Assembly (NCBI RefSeq): GCF_000785535.1
Contig: NZ_CP007595.1
Span: forward strand, 3,990,439-4,054,438
DNA: 64,000 nucleotides
Direction: 5' to 3'
From: Arthrobacter sp. PAMC 25486
GTDB taxonomy: Bacteria; Actinomycetota; Actinomycetes; Actinomycetales; Micrococcaceae
Shown here piece after piece: positions 43,439-54,432 of the stretch. Every line of letters starts with the position of its first letter. The stretch's first letter is position 1. The position numbers and the translations under genes are program-made. The notes below the pieces were generated by a model. It did not search any database and had not been told where the DNA came from. It saw only the letters and a program-made list of their open reading frames with translations.

Positions 43439-45022
43439 TTATGCCGTTTCCAGGACGCGGACCACGGCTTCGGCCGTGACCCGGCTGAAGCCGTGGGCGT
43501 GGATGGTGGCAAAGCCCGTGGGTGCATCCGGGGCCAGACCTGCGTTGATGCACACCGCCTGCGGGGCAGCGGCGAACGCCAGCTCCAGAGTCTCCTGCTG
43601 CTCGGGGGCGGACAGCGAATCGACGACGACCAGCACTGCACTGTTTCCCGCGGGACTCTGCGCCTGCAGCAAGGCGACTTCCAGCTCGGCACTGGAGAGC
43701 TCGGCCGCGTTCAGCACTGTGACGGCATAGCTGCCCAGGGCCGTGGCGATGAAGTTCTCGGTGGGGCCCGCGGCCATGTTGTGCCCGGTCCGCGCGTCCA
43801 CGAGGGTGACCCTCCCGGCCCCGGTGAGCTGCGGCTTGGCGCCTGGCGAGCCTGCGCCTGGCGAGTCAATACGGCAGGCGCGGGCGGCAACGTCAACCCA
43901 GTCGACGCCGTCGTGCTCCTCCGCAAACTCTCCGGCAACGGAACCGGCCGACCATTGAGCCAGCGCCTGCACCCGGGCGGCGGCGCGGCGCAAAATCTCA
44001 ACAGGGAGGCGGCCGGAGGTGGCGGCCTCGAACAGGGCGTCGTAGACCTCGGTGTAGCAGGACTCGTCGTCGCGGCCCGTGGTGTAGGCGTTCAGCGGGT
44101 TGCCCACACAGAGGAGGTCGTTGCCGGCCAGCAACGCCAGCACGCCGCCCTCGCCTGGGCCAACCGTGGCCCGCACGGCAGCCATGTCCAGCGCATCGGT
44201 GATCAGGACGCCGTCGAATCCCATCCCGCGTAGCAGCGCGCCCGCAGCCGGGTTCAGGGTGGCGGGGGCCTCGCCCAGCTCGGGGATGATGATGTGCGCG
44301 CTCATCATGGCGGCGACGCCGGCGTCCGTGGCGGCCTGGAACGGGGGCAGGTGGGACTCGGCCATCGCCGCCATGGAAAGCTCAACGCGGGCGGTGTCCA
44401 TGTGGGAATCGGCCACGGTGTCGCCGTGCCCCGGGAAGTGCTTGGCGCAGGCGGCTACGCGCAGGCTCTGGATGCCGCGGACGGCGGCGGCGGCATGCGC
44501 GCTCACAAGTGCGGTGTCGGCGCCAAATGCGCGCACCCCGATGACGGGGTTGAGCGGGTTCGTGTTCACATCGGCCACCGGTGCGATGGTCAAGTTGATG
44601 CCCGCGTCGCGGCACAGGCGGCCAATCGCGCGGCCGGCGGCCTCGGTGGTGTGCAGCTCGCCCAGCGCGCCTAGGGCTGCGGCGCCGGGAATCGTTGAAC
44701 CGTCGCGGGACTGCAGGCGGGTGACGTTGCCGCCCTCTTCATCGACGCCAATGACGGCGATCGGGTTCGCGGCCCGGATGGCGGCGGAGAGGGCAGCCAC
44801 CTGCTCCGGCGCGTCCGGGTCAATGTTGTGGCCAAAATAGACGACGCCGGCCAGCCCGTTTTTCAGCGCAACCCCCAACCACTGTGGCACGGTTGTGCCA
44901 ACAAATCCGGGGAGGATGACCGAGTTGATCAGGCGGGGAAGATCGTCCGGAAGTTCGGCGGAAAACCCGGCCGACGGGGTGGATCCTGGGGAAAGCGCGT
45001 GGTGCAGCTCACTGGAAGTCAT
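43439..45022 (-). CDS. nagZ: Beta-N-acetylhexosaminidase (glycoside hydrolase family 3)
   Basis: A 527-residue NagZ-like enzyme that releases GlcNAc from GlcNAc-MurNAc cell-wall fragments. The substrate segment [13 protein letters not shown] and the [16 protein letters not shown] loop with the catalytic His/Asp pair are intact. The C-terminal 150 residues form an additional domain not present in the shortest NagZ. No signal peptide, so presumably cytoplasmic. It feeds murQ downstream. Confidence 0.92.
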   Translation of the reverse strand: MTSSELHHALSPGSTPSAGFSAELPDDLPRLINSVILPGFVGTTVPQWLGVALKNGLAGVVYFGHNIDPDAPEQVAALSAAIRAANPIAVIGVDEEGGNVTRLQSRDGSTIPGAAALGALGELHTTEAAGRAIGRLCRDAGINLTIAPVADVNTNPLNPVIGVRAFGADTALVSAHAAAAVRGIQSLRVAACAKHFPGHGDTVADSHMDTARVELSMAAMAESHLPPFQAATDAGVAAMMSAHIIIPELGEAPATLNPAAGALLRGMGFDGVLITDALDMAAVRATVGPGEGGVLALLAGNDLLCVGNPLNAYTTGRDDESCYTEVYDALFEAATSGRLPVEILRRAAARVQALAQWSAGSVAGEFAEEHDGVDWVDVAARACRIDSPGAGSPGAKPQLTGAGRVTLVDARTGHNMAAGPTENFIATALGSYAVTVLNAAELSSAELEVALLQAQSPAGNSAVLVVVDSLSAPEQQETLELAFAAAPQAVCINAGLAPDAPTGFATIHAHGFSRVTAEAVVRVLETA

Positions 45023-45099
45023 GCTTGAGATCCTACCGGCGCGGATGTGGCCTAAACTTTATGTGTCGCCATCATCGAGCCACCCTACGGAGAATTTCT

Positions 45100-46767
45100 G
45101 TGACCAGCGTTCCGCATAACCGTGTTCCCATCCGCCGGGCATTGATCTCGGTCTACGACAAGACCGGGCTGGAAGAGCTGGCCATCGGCCTGCACGCCGC
45201 TGGCGTTGCCATAGTTTCCACCGGTTCAACAGCAGCCAAGATTGCCGCCGCCGGTGTCCCCGTGACCGAAGTGTCCGAGGTGACAGGGTTCCCCGAAGCC
45301 CTTGACGGGCGCGTAAAGACCCTCCACCCGTTGGTCCACGCCGGCATCCTTGCCGACCGCCGCCTCCCGGACCACGTCCGCCAGCTTGAAGACATGAACG
45401 TTCAGCCGTTCGACCTCGTCGTGGTCAACCTGTACCCGTTCGTTGACACCGTGAACTCCGGTGCCGGCCAGGACGCCGTTGTTGAGCAGATCGACATTGG
45501 CGGGCCCTCCATGGTCCGCGCCGCAGCCAAGAACCACCCGTCGGTTGCCGTTGTGGTTGACCCCGCCCGCTACGTCGACGTCATCGCCGCAGCACAGGCC
45601 GGCGGCTTCACGCTCCTGGCCCGCCAGCGCCTCGCCGCAGCAGCCTTCGCGCACACCGCCGCCTACGACAACTCCGTGGCAGCCTGGACCTCCGCCCAGT
45701 TCCTGGACGAGGACGGCGACGGCGTCATCGACTGGCCGTCCTATGCCGGCTACTCCCTCGAACGCTCCGAGGTGCTCCGCTACGGGGAGAACCCGCACCA
45801 GCAGGCGGCGCTGTACGTGGACAAGGGTGCGCCTTCGGGCATCGCCCAGGCTGACCAGCTCCACGGCAAGGCCATGAGCTACAACAACTTTGTAGACGCC
45901 GACGCCGCCTTGCGCGCAGCGTTCGACTTCGACGAGCCGGCCGTGGCCGTCATCAAGCACGCCAACCCGTGCGGCGTGGCCGTGGCCTCCCCGGACGCCG
46001 CCGACCCCATCGCCGACGCCCACGCCAAGGCGCACGCCTGCGACCCGCTCTCCGCATTTGGCGGGGTCATCGCGGCGAACCGCACCGTCACCGCAGGCAT
46101 GGCCCGCACCGTGGCCGGCATCTTCACCGAAGTTGTCATTGCCCCGGACTTCGAGCCCGAAGCCGTGGAAATCCTCTCGGCCAAGAAGAACATCCGCCTG
46201 CTCGCCCTGCCAGAGGGCTACGGCCGCTACCCGGCAGAGGTCCGCCAGGTCTCCGGCGGCATGCTCGTGCAGATGTCCGACAGGGTGGACGCCGACGGCG
46301 ACAACACCGAGAACTGGACCCTTGCAGCAGGCGCCCCGGCCGACGCCGCAACCCTCGCGGACCTGAAGTTCGCCTGGACCGCCGTCCGTGCCGCCAAGTC
46401 CAACGCCATCCTGCTCGCCAACAACGGCGCCGCAGTGGGCATCGGCATGGGCCAGGTCAACCGCGTGGACTCCTGCAAGCTGGCCGTTGAACGCGCCAAC
46501 TCGCTCGGCGTCACCGTGGAATCCGACGTCGACGCAGCCGGCGGCGCCTCAGGTACAACCGGCGCCTCGGTTCAGCGCTCCATCGGCGCCGTGGCCTCCT
46601 CGGACGCGTTCTTCCCGTTCGCCGACGGCCTGGCGATCCTGCTCGACGCCGGTGTCCGCGCCGTCGTCCAGCCCGGTGGCTCGGTCCGCGATGAAGAAGT
46701 GATCGCGGCCGCCAACGAAGCAGGCATCACCATGTACTTCACCGGTGCGCGCCACTTCTTCCACTAA
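45100..46767 (+). CDS. purH: Bifunctional AICAR formyltransferase / IMP cyclohydrolase
   Basis: A 555-residue enzyme for the last two steps of IMP synthesis. The N-terminal cyclohydrolase part has [32 protein letters not shown] and [15 protein letters not shown]; the formyltransferase part has [26 protein letters not shown] and [12 protein letters not shown] with the catalytic K-H pair, then DAFFPFADG. The GTG at 45100 was chosen over upstream options because of ACGGAGAA before it. Divergent from nagZ over 77 bp. Confidence 0.97.
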   Translation: MTSVPHNRVPIRRALISVYDKTGLEELAIGLHAAGVAIVSTGSTAAKIAAAGVPVTEVSEVTGFPEALDGRVKTLHPLVHAGILADRRLPDHVRQLEDMNVQPFDLVVVNLYPFVDTVNSGAGQDAVVEQIDIGGPSMVRAAAKNHPSVAVVVDPARYVDVIAAAQAGGFTLLARQRLAAAAFAHTAAYDNSVAAWTSAQFLDEDGDGVIDWPSYAGYSLERSEVLRYGENPHQQAALYVDKGAPSGIAQADQLHGKAMSYNNFVDADAALRAAFDFDEPAVAVIKHANPCGVAVASPDAADPIADAHAKAHACDPLSAFGGVIAANRTVTAGMARTVAGIFTEVVIAPDFEPEAVEILSAKKNIRLLALPEGYGRYPAEVRQVSGGMLVQMSDRVDADGDNTENWTLAAGAPADAATLADLKFAWTAVRAAKSNAILLANNGAAVGIGMGQVNRVDSCKLAVERANSLGVTVESDVDAAGGASGTTGASVQRSIGAVASSDAFFPFADGLAILLDAGVRAVVQPGGSVRDEEVIAAANEAGITMYFTGARHFFH

Positions 46768-46768
46768 C

Positions 46769-46882
46769 GTGCTGGACTGGCTGCTGGAACCCGGCGTGCT
46801 CGCCACCCTGATCATCGGGGCCGTGACGCTGGCGTTTCTGGCGTTGCTGGCCGGGATCGTCGTTGAGATCCGGAAGCGGTAG
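46769..46882 (+). CDS. Small single-pass membrane protein after purH
   Basis: A 37-residue reading frame, GTG start at 46769, one base after the purH stop codon. It encodes MLDWLLEPG, then a hydrophobic helix (VLATLIIGAVTLAFLALL), then AGIVVEIRKR with a positive-inside end. The tight coupling to purH and the clean transmembrane pattern support coding; no family recognised. Confidence 0.5.
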   Translation: MLDWLLEPGVLATLIIGAVTLAFLALLAGIVVEIRKR

Positions 46883-46927
46883 CTTTTCCCAAAGTACGAC
46901 GGCGGGAGGTCACCTGGCGAGTTCTAG

Positions 46928-48598
46928 CGGTCGTTGCAACACCTAATTATTTTGGGAGTTGCAACGACCGTGTCGTCTTTAACGGAAAAGTACGTTTTAC
47001 CGAAAGAAGCCCGTGGGAATCAGAAGCCATCGGGAGGGCCTAAGTATTCGCCGGCGCAGAAGCAAGAGTTCTTCGATCTGCTCGCAGATACCGGTAGCGT
47101 CGGCTTGGCTGCGGCGAAGCTGGTCTTGAATAGGGGCACTTGTGATCAGTGGGCCTATCAGGCAAGGAAGGCTGCAGGAACGTCAGTTCGGCAGGTAAAG
47201 ACTTCCCCGGAGCAGCAGCAAGAGTTCTTCGATCTGCTCGCGACGGTTGGCAGTGTGACTGAAGCGGCCAAGGTTCTGGGTCTGAATCGGAATACCTGTT
47301 ATCAGTGGGTGCGGCGGGCAGGACTGGCTCGTAAGCGGTCCGAACAGCCCAGCCGGGAGGATTTCCTGCGGCTTCGCTCCGAGGGGCTCACACGCTATGA
47401 AGCAACCGTACGGTTGGGCATTCACTCCACCACCGCGCAGGAGTGGGATGCCGGGATCCACAGAACAAAAAACGGCCGTGTTTATCCCAATGGCCGGGCT
47501 GTGGACTATAACAAGGAAATGACTTCTCGCACTAACGCCTCCGGCCGCCCTCGAGCGACGTTGCAGCAACTTGACCGCGTCATTGACAGCCGGTATCTGT
47601 GCTTGGCCGATCGGGAGGTCATTTACGACATGCTCTCCACAGGGGCATCACACCGAACAATAGCCACCGCCTTACAGAAAAGCCCCTCCTCGATCAGCAG
47701 GGAGATCAAGCGCAACAGCAGTCCGATCAGTGGCTATCGACCCTATGATGCACACCGTAAATCCGTGGTTCGGCGACCACGACCTAAACCATCAAAAATC
47801 TCGCAAAGCCCGCGGCTGAAGTCCTTCATTAAAGAAGGCCTGCGCCAGCGCTGGTCACCGGAGCAAATATCGCACAAGCTTGTTCTGACCTTCCCCGACG
47901 ACCAGGACATGCGCGTGTGCCACGAAACGATCTATCAAGCCCTTTACTTCCAACCCCGCGGCGAGCTTCGTCGTGAGGTATCCGCGGCACTTAGAAGCGG
48001 GCGGACCCGCCGAATAACCCGTAAAAACCCGGAACAACGCACATCGAGGTTCCGGGACCCGATGATCAACATTTCCGAGCGCCCGGCAGAGGTTGAGGAC
48101 CGTGCCGTGCCCGGACATTGGGAAGGGGACTTGATCACCGGCGCCCACAACCAGTCAGCGATCGCGACCCTGGTCGAGCGCAGTACCCGCTACGTCATGC
48201 TGGTACACCTGCCCGGGGACCACGGCGCCGAATCCGTCCGTGACGGGCTCATCCAGACCATGAGCACCCTGCCAGCCCACCTGCGCGGGTCCCTGACCTG
48301 GGACCAAGGCGTGGAAATGGCCAAGCACAAGGCCTTCAGCATCGCCACCGGCATGGACGTCTACTTCTGCGACCCCCACAGCCCCTGGCAACGCGGATCC
48401 AACGAAAACACCAACGGTCTCCTGCGTCAATACTTCCCCAAAGGCACCGACCTGTCCGTCTACAGTCCCGAAGACCTCGAACACGTCGCCCAGGAACTCA
48501 ACGCCCGCCCACGCAAAACGCTCGACTGGAATACACCAGCCGAGCGCCTACGCGACGTACTATTGACAGCCTAACCACCAGTCGTGTTGCAACGACTC
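46928..48598 (+). mobile_element. IS30-family insertion sequence
   Basis: The 1671-bp element is flanked by the 4-bp direct repeat CTAG (46924-46927 and 48599-48602). Its ends carry inverted repeats sharing GTCGTTGCAACAC (left near 46930, right 48584-48596). At the left end a second inverted copy, GTTGCAACGACCG (46958-46970), pairs with CGGTCGTTGCAAC (46928-46940), likely a transposase-binding or promoter-control site. It carries one intact transposase gene. The inferred target-site duplication of 4 bp is slightly longer than the 2-3 bp usual in the family. Confidence 0.88.
46970..48574 (+). CDS. IS30-family transposase
   Basis: A 534-residue protein, longer than most IS30 transposases. Two successive helix-turn-helix repeats occupy about residues 20-125 (FFDLLADTGSVGLAAAKLVL and FFDLLATVGSVTEAAKVLGL), and a further one near 215-250 (TIATALQKSPSSISREIKRN). 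The DDE catalytic core shows GHWEGDLITG, LTWDQGVEMAKH and SPWQRGSNENTNGLLRQYFP. The GTG at 46970 has GGGAG upstream. No frameshift or stop, so the element may be active. Confidence 0.93.
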   Translation: MSSLTEKYVLPKEARGNQKPSGGPKYSPAQKQEFFDLLADTGSVGLAAAKLVLNRGTCDQWAYQARKAAGTSVRQVKTSPEQQQEFFDLLATVGSVTEAAKVLGLNRNTCYQWVRRAGLARKRSEQPSREDFLRLRSEGLTRYEATVRLGIHSTTAQEWDAGIHRTKNGRVYPNGRAVDYNKEMTSRTNASGRPRATLQQLDRVIDSRYLCLADREVIYDMLSTGASHRTIATALQKSPSSISREIKRNSSPISGYRPYDAHRKSVVRRPRPKPSKISQSPRLKSFIKEGLRQRWSPEQISHKLVLTFPDDQDMRVCHETIYQALYFQPRGELRREVSAALRSGRTRRITRKNPEQRTSRFRDPMINISERPAEVEDRAVPGHWEGDLITGAHNQSAIATLVERSTRYVMLVHLPGDHGAESVRDGLIQTMSTLPAHLRGSLTWDQGVEMAKHKAFSIATGMDVYFCDPHSPWQRGSNENTNGLLRQYFPKGTDLSVYSPEDLEHVAQELNARPRKTLDWNTPAERLRDVLLTA

Positions 48599-48677
48599 CT
48601 AGAATCCGCCCCTTTGACACGAAAGGTGACCTCCCGCCGTCGTACCCTTACAAAGTCGTATCCTTACAAACGCTCGC

Positions 48678-48780
48678 TCAGATCCGGGGCAAAAATCAGG
48701 AACGCTCCTTCAGATCCGGGGCAAAAATCAAGAACGCTCCTTCACCTTGAGGGAGCGTTCCTGAAAACGGAGGGAGCGTT
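48678..48780. repeat. Tandem 32-bp units and hairpin downstream of the IS element
   Basis: TCAGATCCGGGGCAAAAATC begins at 48678 and, in slightly altered form, at 48710 (32-bp spacing), each running into AACGCTCCT. AACGCTCCTT then pairs with the reverse copy GGGAGCGTT around 48731-48759. Just upstream, CGTAYCCTTACAAA repeats with 16-bp spacing (48641 and 48657). Probably also the ferritin gene's terminator. Confidence 0.75.
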
Positions 48781-48791
48781 GCGCAGGGCGG

Positions 48792-49295
48792 CTAGTTGGC
48801 GCCTTCCTTGCGGGCACCGAGCTCGGCGTCCAGGCGCAGGAGGCCGTTGCCGTCGGCGCCGATGAGTTTCACCCGGCCAATAATTTCGCCCACTGAGGCC
48901 TCTTCTTCCAGCTGCTCTTCAACGAACCAGTTCAGCAGCGGGATCGAGTCAATGTCACCCTCCGTCATGGCCAGGCGGTAGAGGTTGCGGATGGATTCGG
49001 AGACCTTTTGTTCGTGCGCCAGGGAGGCCTCGAACGCCTCAAGCACCGTGTTGATGGTTACGTTGGGAGCCGTGATGGCACCAATCTTGGGGGCCGCGTT
49101 GCGGTCGGTCATATGGTCCGTGAACTTCTGCGCGTGCACCAGCTCTTCGGCTGACTGGGCTAGGAACCAGCCTGAGATTCCGGGCAGGTCCTGGACATCC
49201 ATTTCTATGGCCAGCTGGCGGTAAACCACCGCGGCCTGAATCTCCAGCGTAATTTGTTCGTTGATGGCGTCTGCGAGTTTTCCTTTAAGTTCCAT
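48792..49295 (-). CDS. ftnA: Ferritin
   Basis: A 167-residue non-haem ferritin that stores iron in a 24-mer shell. The four-helix pattern and ferroxidase ligands are present in LADAINEQITLEIQAAVVYR, ISGWFLAQSAEELVHAQKF and LNWFVEEQLEEEASV. No haem-binding Met or Dps-type N-terminus. The ATG at 49295 was chosen by comparison with the family; a DtxR/IdeR-like box lies just upstream. Confidence 0.92.
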   Translation of the reverse strand: MELKGKLADAINEQITLEIQAAVVYRQLAIEMDVQDLPGISGWFLAQSAEELVHAQKFTDHMTDRNAAPKIGAITAPNVTINTVLEAFEASLAHEQKVSESIRNLYRLAMTEGDIDSIPLLNWFVEEQLEEEASVGEIIGRVKLIGADGNGLLRLDAELGARKEGAN

Positions 49296-49333
49296 GGCTA
49301 CCACGCTATTGCGGAATGGGATTCCCCGCACAC

Positions 49334-49354
49334 TAAGTGAGGCTAAGTTCACTA
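49334..49354 (-). promoter_or_regulatory. IdeR/DtxR-like iron box upstream of ferritin
   Basis: The sequence TAAGTGAGGCTAAGTTCACTA is a near-palindrome resembling the consensus TTAGGTTAGSCTAACCTAA of the iron-responsive repressors of Actinobacteria. Placed 39 bp before the ferritin start, it would let IdeR activate or derepress iron storage. Confidence 0.5.
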
Positions 49355-49455
49355 AGGACAGCGTCACCTAATGCGCCCGATAGCGGGCAAACGCGCGCTC
49401 TCGGGTAAGTTAGGGAGGGAAAGTAATCTCACCAGATTCGTTCGTTTACCACTGA

Positions 49456-51699
<2,244 letters not shown>

Positions 51700-51726
51700 T
51701 CCCGCTTGTGGGCCCACGCCCTCAAG

Positions 51727-51792
51727 AAAAGCCGGTGTTTGCGCTTTCGGCTGGTGGTGTACCGCCAGCCTAAAGCGCCAACGCCGGCTTTT
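51727..51792. terminator. Long palindromic terminator after icd
   Basis: AAAAGCCGGTGTTTGCGCTT pairs with AAGCGCCAACGCCGGCTTTT through a 66-bp inverted repeat, with an inner GGCTGG/CCAGCC stem. The A/T ends make it a bidirectional intrinsic terminator. Confidence 0.8.
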
Positions 51793-51802
51793 GCGTTAAT
51801 GG

Positions 51803-51892
51803 ACGACGGCGGGTCCCCGGCTTCCGGGGCGCCTCACCTTGGGAGGGCCCGCCCAAGGCGAGGCGAAGATCTTGCCGGGAACACGCCGTCGT
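51803..51892. repeat. 90-bp nested palindrome with ACGACGGCG ends
   Basis: Outer arms ACGACGGCG (51803-51811) and CGCCGTCGT (51884-51892) enclose CCGGC/GCCGG and an inner stem GCCTCACCTTGGG / CCCAAGGCGAGGC (51831-51843, 51852-51864). It could extrude as a branched cruciform. It lies in the 350-bp icd-livK gap, which has no gene. Confidence 0.75.
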
Positions 51893-51943
51893 ACGCTTCG
51901 CAAAGCAAGATAAGCATCCGTTACCAGATCTTTACGCAATATC

Positions 51944-51959
51944 TGTGTTCTGGATCACA
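51944..51959 (+). promoter_or_regulatory. CRP/GlxR-like site before livK
   Basis: TGTGT-TCTGGA-TCACA matches the CRP-family consensus TGTGA-N6-TCACA at nine of ten positions, about 90 bp before the livK start. In Actinobacteria GlxR (cAMP-responsive) binds such sites. Confidence 0.55.
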
Positions 51960-52051
51960 TGTGGAGGAGTAGGGTCGGAATCATGTGAAGCCGAGGATCA
52001 CGCGGAGCAACGGCGCCCCGCGGTCCTACGGTTACTGTGAAAGGTAGATCC

Positions 52052-53287
52052 ATGAACCGCAAGAAAGTTATGACCACGCTGGCTGCGGCCGCGACTTTTG
52101 GGATGCTTTTGGGAGGTTGTGCGAATACGGCGGCCCCCGAGGGTGGGGGATCAACCACCGGTGGCGGGGAGTCTGCCATCAACATTCCGGCCCTGACTTC
52201 CATTGAGACTCCCAAGGATGCGGTTCTCCCCGCAGGGGATGGCAAGGCGGTCTGTCCGCCCACCACAACACTGGCGTACATCGGCGCGCAAACCGGTGCC
52301 AACGCCCAGCTCGGCATCAACATTTTCAACGGTGTGCAGCTGGCCATCAATGAACACAACGAGGCGAACCCCGAATGTCAGGTTGCGTTCAAGAAGTTCG
52401 ACACGGAAGGCGACCCCAACAAGGCCACCGGTCCGGTCACCCAGGCCACCAAGGAAGAAGGCATCATCGGTGTTGTGGGCCTGCCGTTCTCCGGCGAATC
52501 CAAGGCCACGGGCAACATCTTTGAACAGGTCAAAATGGTGCACATCACCCCCGCAGCAACCAACCCGGGCCTGACCGAGAATGGCTGGAGCACGTTCTTC
52601 CGCGGTCTGGGCAATGACGCCGTCCAGGGACCGGCAGCCGCCAAGTTCATTACCGGGACGCTGAAGGCCAAGAAGGTCTACCTGGTCCAGGATGATTCCG
52701 AATACGGCATCGGCTTGGGCAAGACTACTTCGGACGGCCTTGGGGACGCCCTGGTGGGCACTGACAAGGTCACCCAGGGACAGAAGGACTTCTCGGCAAC
52801 GATCTCCAAGATCATGAACTCCAAGGCCGACGCCGTCTTCTACTCCGGCTACTACGCTGAAGGTGCCCCCTTCAACCAGCAGCTGGTGAACAAGGGCTAC
52901 ACCGGTTCGTTCATCGGCCCGGACGGGCTCAAGGATGACCAGTTCATCAAGCAGGCCGGCGACGCTTCCAAGAACGCCTTCTTCACCTGCCCCTGCATCC
53001 CTGGCGAACTGATCCCCACCTTTGCCAAGGACTACAAGGCACTGACCGGAATTGATCCCGGAACTTACTCCATTGAGGGTTACGACGCAACCACCGTTCT
53101 GCTTGCCGGTATCGGCGCCGGACACCAGGACCGTGCGTCGCTGCTGGAGTGGGTCAAGACCTACGATGCAGACGGACTGAGCAAGCACTACAAGTGGGAC
53201 GACAAGGGCGAGCTGCAGGCCCCCACGGTCTACGGCTACAAGGTGGAGAACGGCAAGATTGTTCCCATCGGTGCCATTGGGGAGTAA
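52052..53287 (+). CDS. livK: Branched-chain amino acid ABC transporter, substrate-binding lipoprotein
   Basis: A 411-residue solute-binding protein. A signal peptide ends in LLGGC (lipobox), then a Gly/Ser/Thr linker. The fold is the Leu/Ile/Val-binding periplasmic type, with LAYIGAQTGANAQLGINIFN and YSGYYAEGAPFNQQLVNKGY. The ATG at 52052 was chosen over a GTG at 52037. First gene of livKHMGF, followed by a hairpin. Confidence 0.92.
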   Translation: MNRKKVMTTLAAAATFGMLLGGCANTAAPEGGGSTTGGGESAINIPALTSIETPKDAVLPAGDGKAVCPPTTTLAYIGAQTGANAQLGINIFNGVQLAINEHNEANPECQVAFKKFDTEGDPNKATGPVTQATKEEGIIGVVGLPFSGESKATGNIFEQVKMVHITPAATNPGLTENGWSTFFRGLGNDAVQGPAAAKFITGTLKAKKVYLVQDDSEYGIGLGKTTSDGLGDALVGTDKVTQGQKDFSATISKIMNSKADAVFYSGYYAEGAPFNQQLVNKGYTGSFIGPDGLKDDQFIKQAGDASKNAFFTCPCIPGELIPTFAKDYKALTGIDPGTYSIEGYDATTVLLAGIGAGHQDRASLLEWVKTYDADGLSKHYKWDDKGELQAPTVYGYKVENGKIVPIGAIGE

Positions 53288-53297
53288 CCCACATGGC

Positions 53298-53337
53298 GGC
53301 AATGCTGTGGGGTGGACTTGCGCCCCACAGCATTGCC
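53298..53337 (+). promoter_or_regulatory. Stem-loop between livK and livH
   Basis: GGCAATGCTGTGGGG pairs exactly with CCCCACAGCATTGCC across a 10-base loop. No T-run. Such hairpins after solute-binding protein genes usually stabilise the upstream mRNA so the binding protein is made in excess. Confidence 0.75.
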
Positions 53338-53424
53338 GTGCACGCACCCATCAGCCCGCCTTTCAACTTGCGCCGGCCGCTGGCATGACCTGCCGGACGC
53401 CGTCCAAGGAAATGGATTCCTCCC

Positions 53425-54432
53425 ATGATTCCAACCATGCTTTTGGCCGCCCCGCCGGCCAGCGACTGGATAACGCTGGACTTTGCATCCCTGGGGCAGA
53501 ACTTCTGGTCCGCCACTTTTGACGGACTGACCTTCGGATCCATCTACGCCCTCGTGGCACTCGGCTACACACTGGTTTACGGCGTTTTGAACCTCATCAA
53601 CTTTGCCCACTCCGAAGTCTTCATCATGGGCTGCTACGGAGTCTGGTTTACGCTCTCATTCCTGGGCTTCGGCCCCTCGGCCCCCAACCTCGGCGTCGGC
53701 GCGATCGTGCTGAACCTGCTCCTGGCACTGATCGCCGGTATTCTGGCGTCTGCGCTGACGGCATTTGTGCTGGAGCGGCTGGCCTACAAACCGCTGAGAA
53801 AACGCAACGCACCCCGGCTGGTTTTCCTCATCACGGCCATTGGCGCCTCCTTCACCATCCAGTACCTGATCTACGTGTGGCGCGGCGCGGTTCCGGAACA
53901 GGCGCTGACAATGTTCCAAACCAAGCCGATCTTCGAGCTGTTTGGCACCTACATCTACAACGATCAGCTGCTGATCGTCACGGCCGCCGTCATCATGATG
54001 GTCATCACCGAACGCTTCATTAGCAAGTCCCGCACCGGCCGCGGCATCCGCGCCGTGGCCCAGGATCCCGACACGGCCACCCTGATGGGCGTGAACAAGG
54101 AAAAGATCATCATCACCACCTTCATCATCGGCGGCATCCTTGCCGGTGCGGCGGCACTGTTCTACACCATGAAAATCCCATCCGGCGTTGTGTACAACGG
54201 CGGCTTCATTCTCGGCATCAAGGCCTTTGCTGCCGCTGTCCTGGGCGGCATCGGCAACGTCCGCGGCGCACTCCTCGGCGGGCTGCTGCTGGGCCTGATC
54301 GGCAATTACGGCCAGATCCTGTTGGGCAACTCCCAGTGGACCGACGTCGTGGCGTTCCTGGTGCTGGTGCTGGTGCTGTTGTTCCGTCCCCAAGGAATTC
54401 TGGGCACCTCCCTTGGAAGGAGCAAGGCATGA
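53425..54432 (+). CDS. livH: Branched-chain amino acid ABC transporter permease LivH
   Basis: A 335-residue membrane protein with about eight hydrophobic segments. GSIYALVALGYTLVYGVLNL near the N-terminus and AVLGGIGNVRGALLGGLLLG near the C-terminus are LivH family signatures. It overlaps livM by four bases (ATGA). Confidence 0.93.
   Translation: MIPTMLLAAPPASDWITLDFASLGQNFWSATFDGLTFGSIYALVALGYTLVYGVLNLINFAHSEVFIMGCYGVWFTLSFLGFGPSAPNLGVGAIVLNLLLALIAGILASALTAFVLERLAYKPLRKRNAPRLVFLITAIGASFTIQYLIYVWRGAVPEQALTMFQTKPIFELFGTYIYNDQLLIVTAAVIMMVITERFISKSRTGRGIRAVAQDPDTATLMGVNKEKIIITTFIIGGILAGAAALFYTMKIPSGVVYNGGFILGIKAFAAAVLGGIGNVRGALLGGLLLGLIGNYGQILLGNSQWTDVVAFLVLVLVLLFRPQGILGTSLGRSKA

Larger units (their letters stand above)
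46894..48645. repeat. ACGACGGCG palindrome split by the IS30 element
   Basis: GTACGACGGCGGGAGGTCAC (plus C; 46894-46914) and its exact reverse complement (48625-48645) flank the insertion. Without the element they would face each other across about 35 bp, forming a 77-bp palindrome. Confidence 0.85.
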
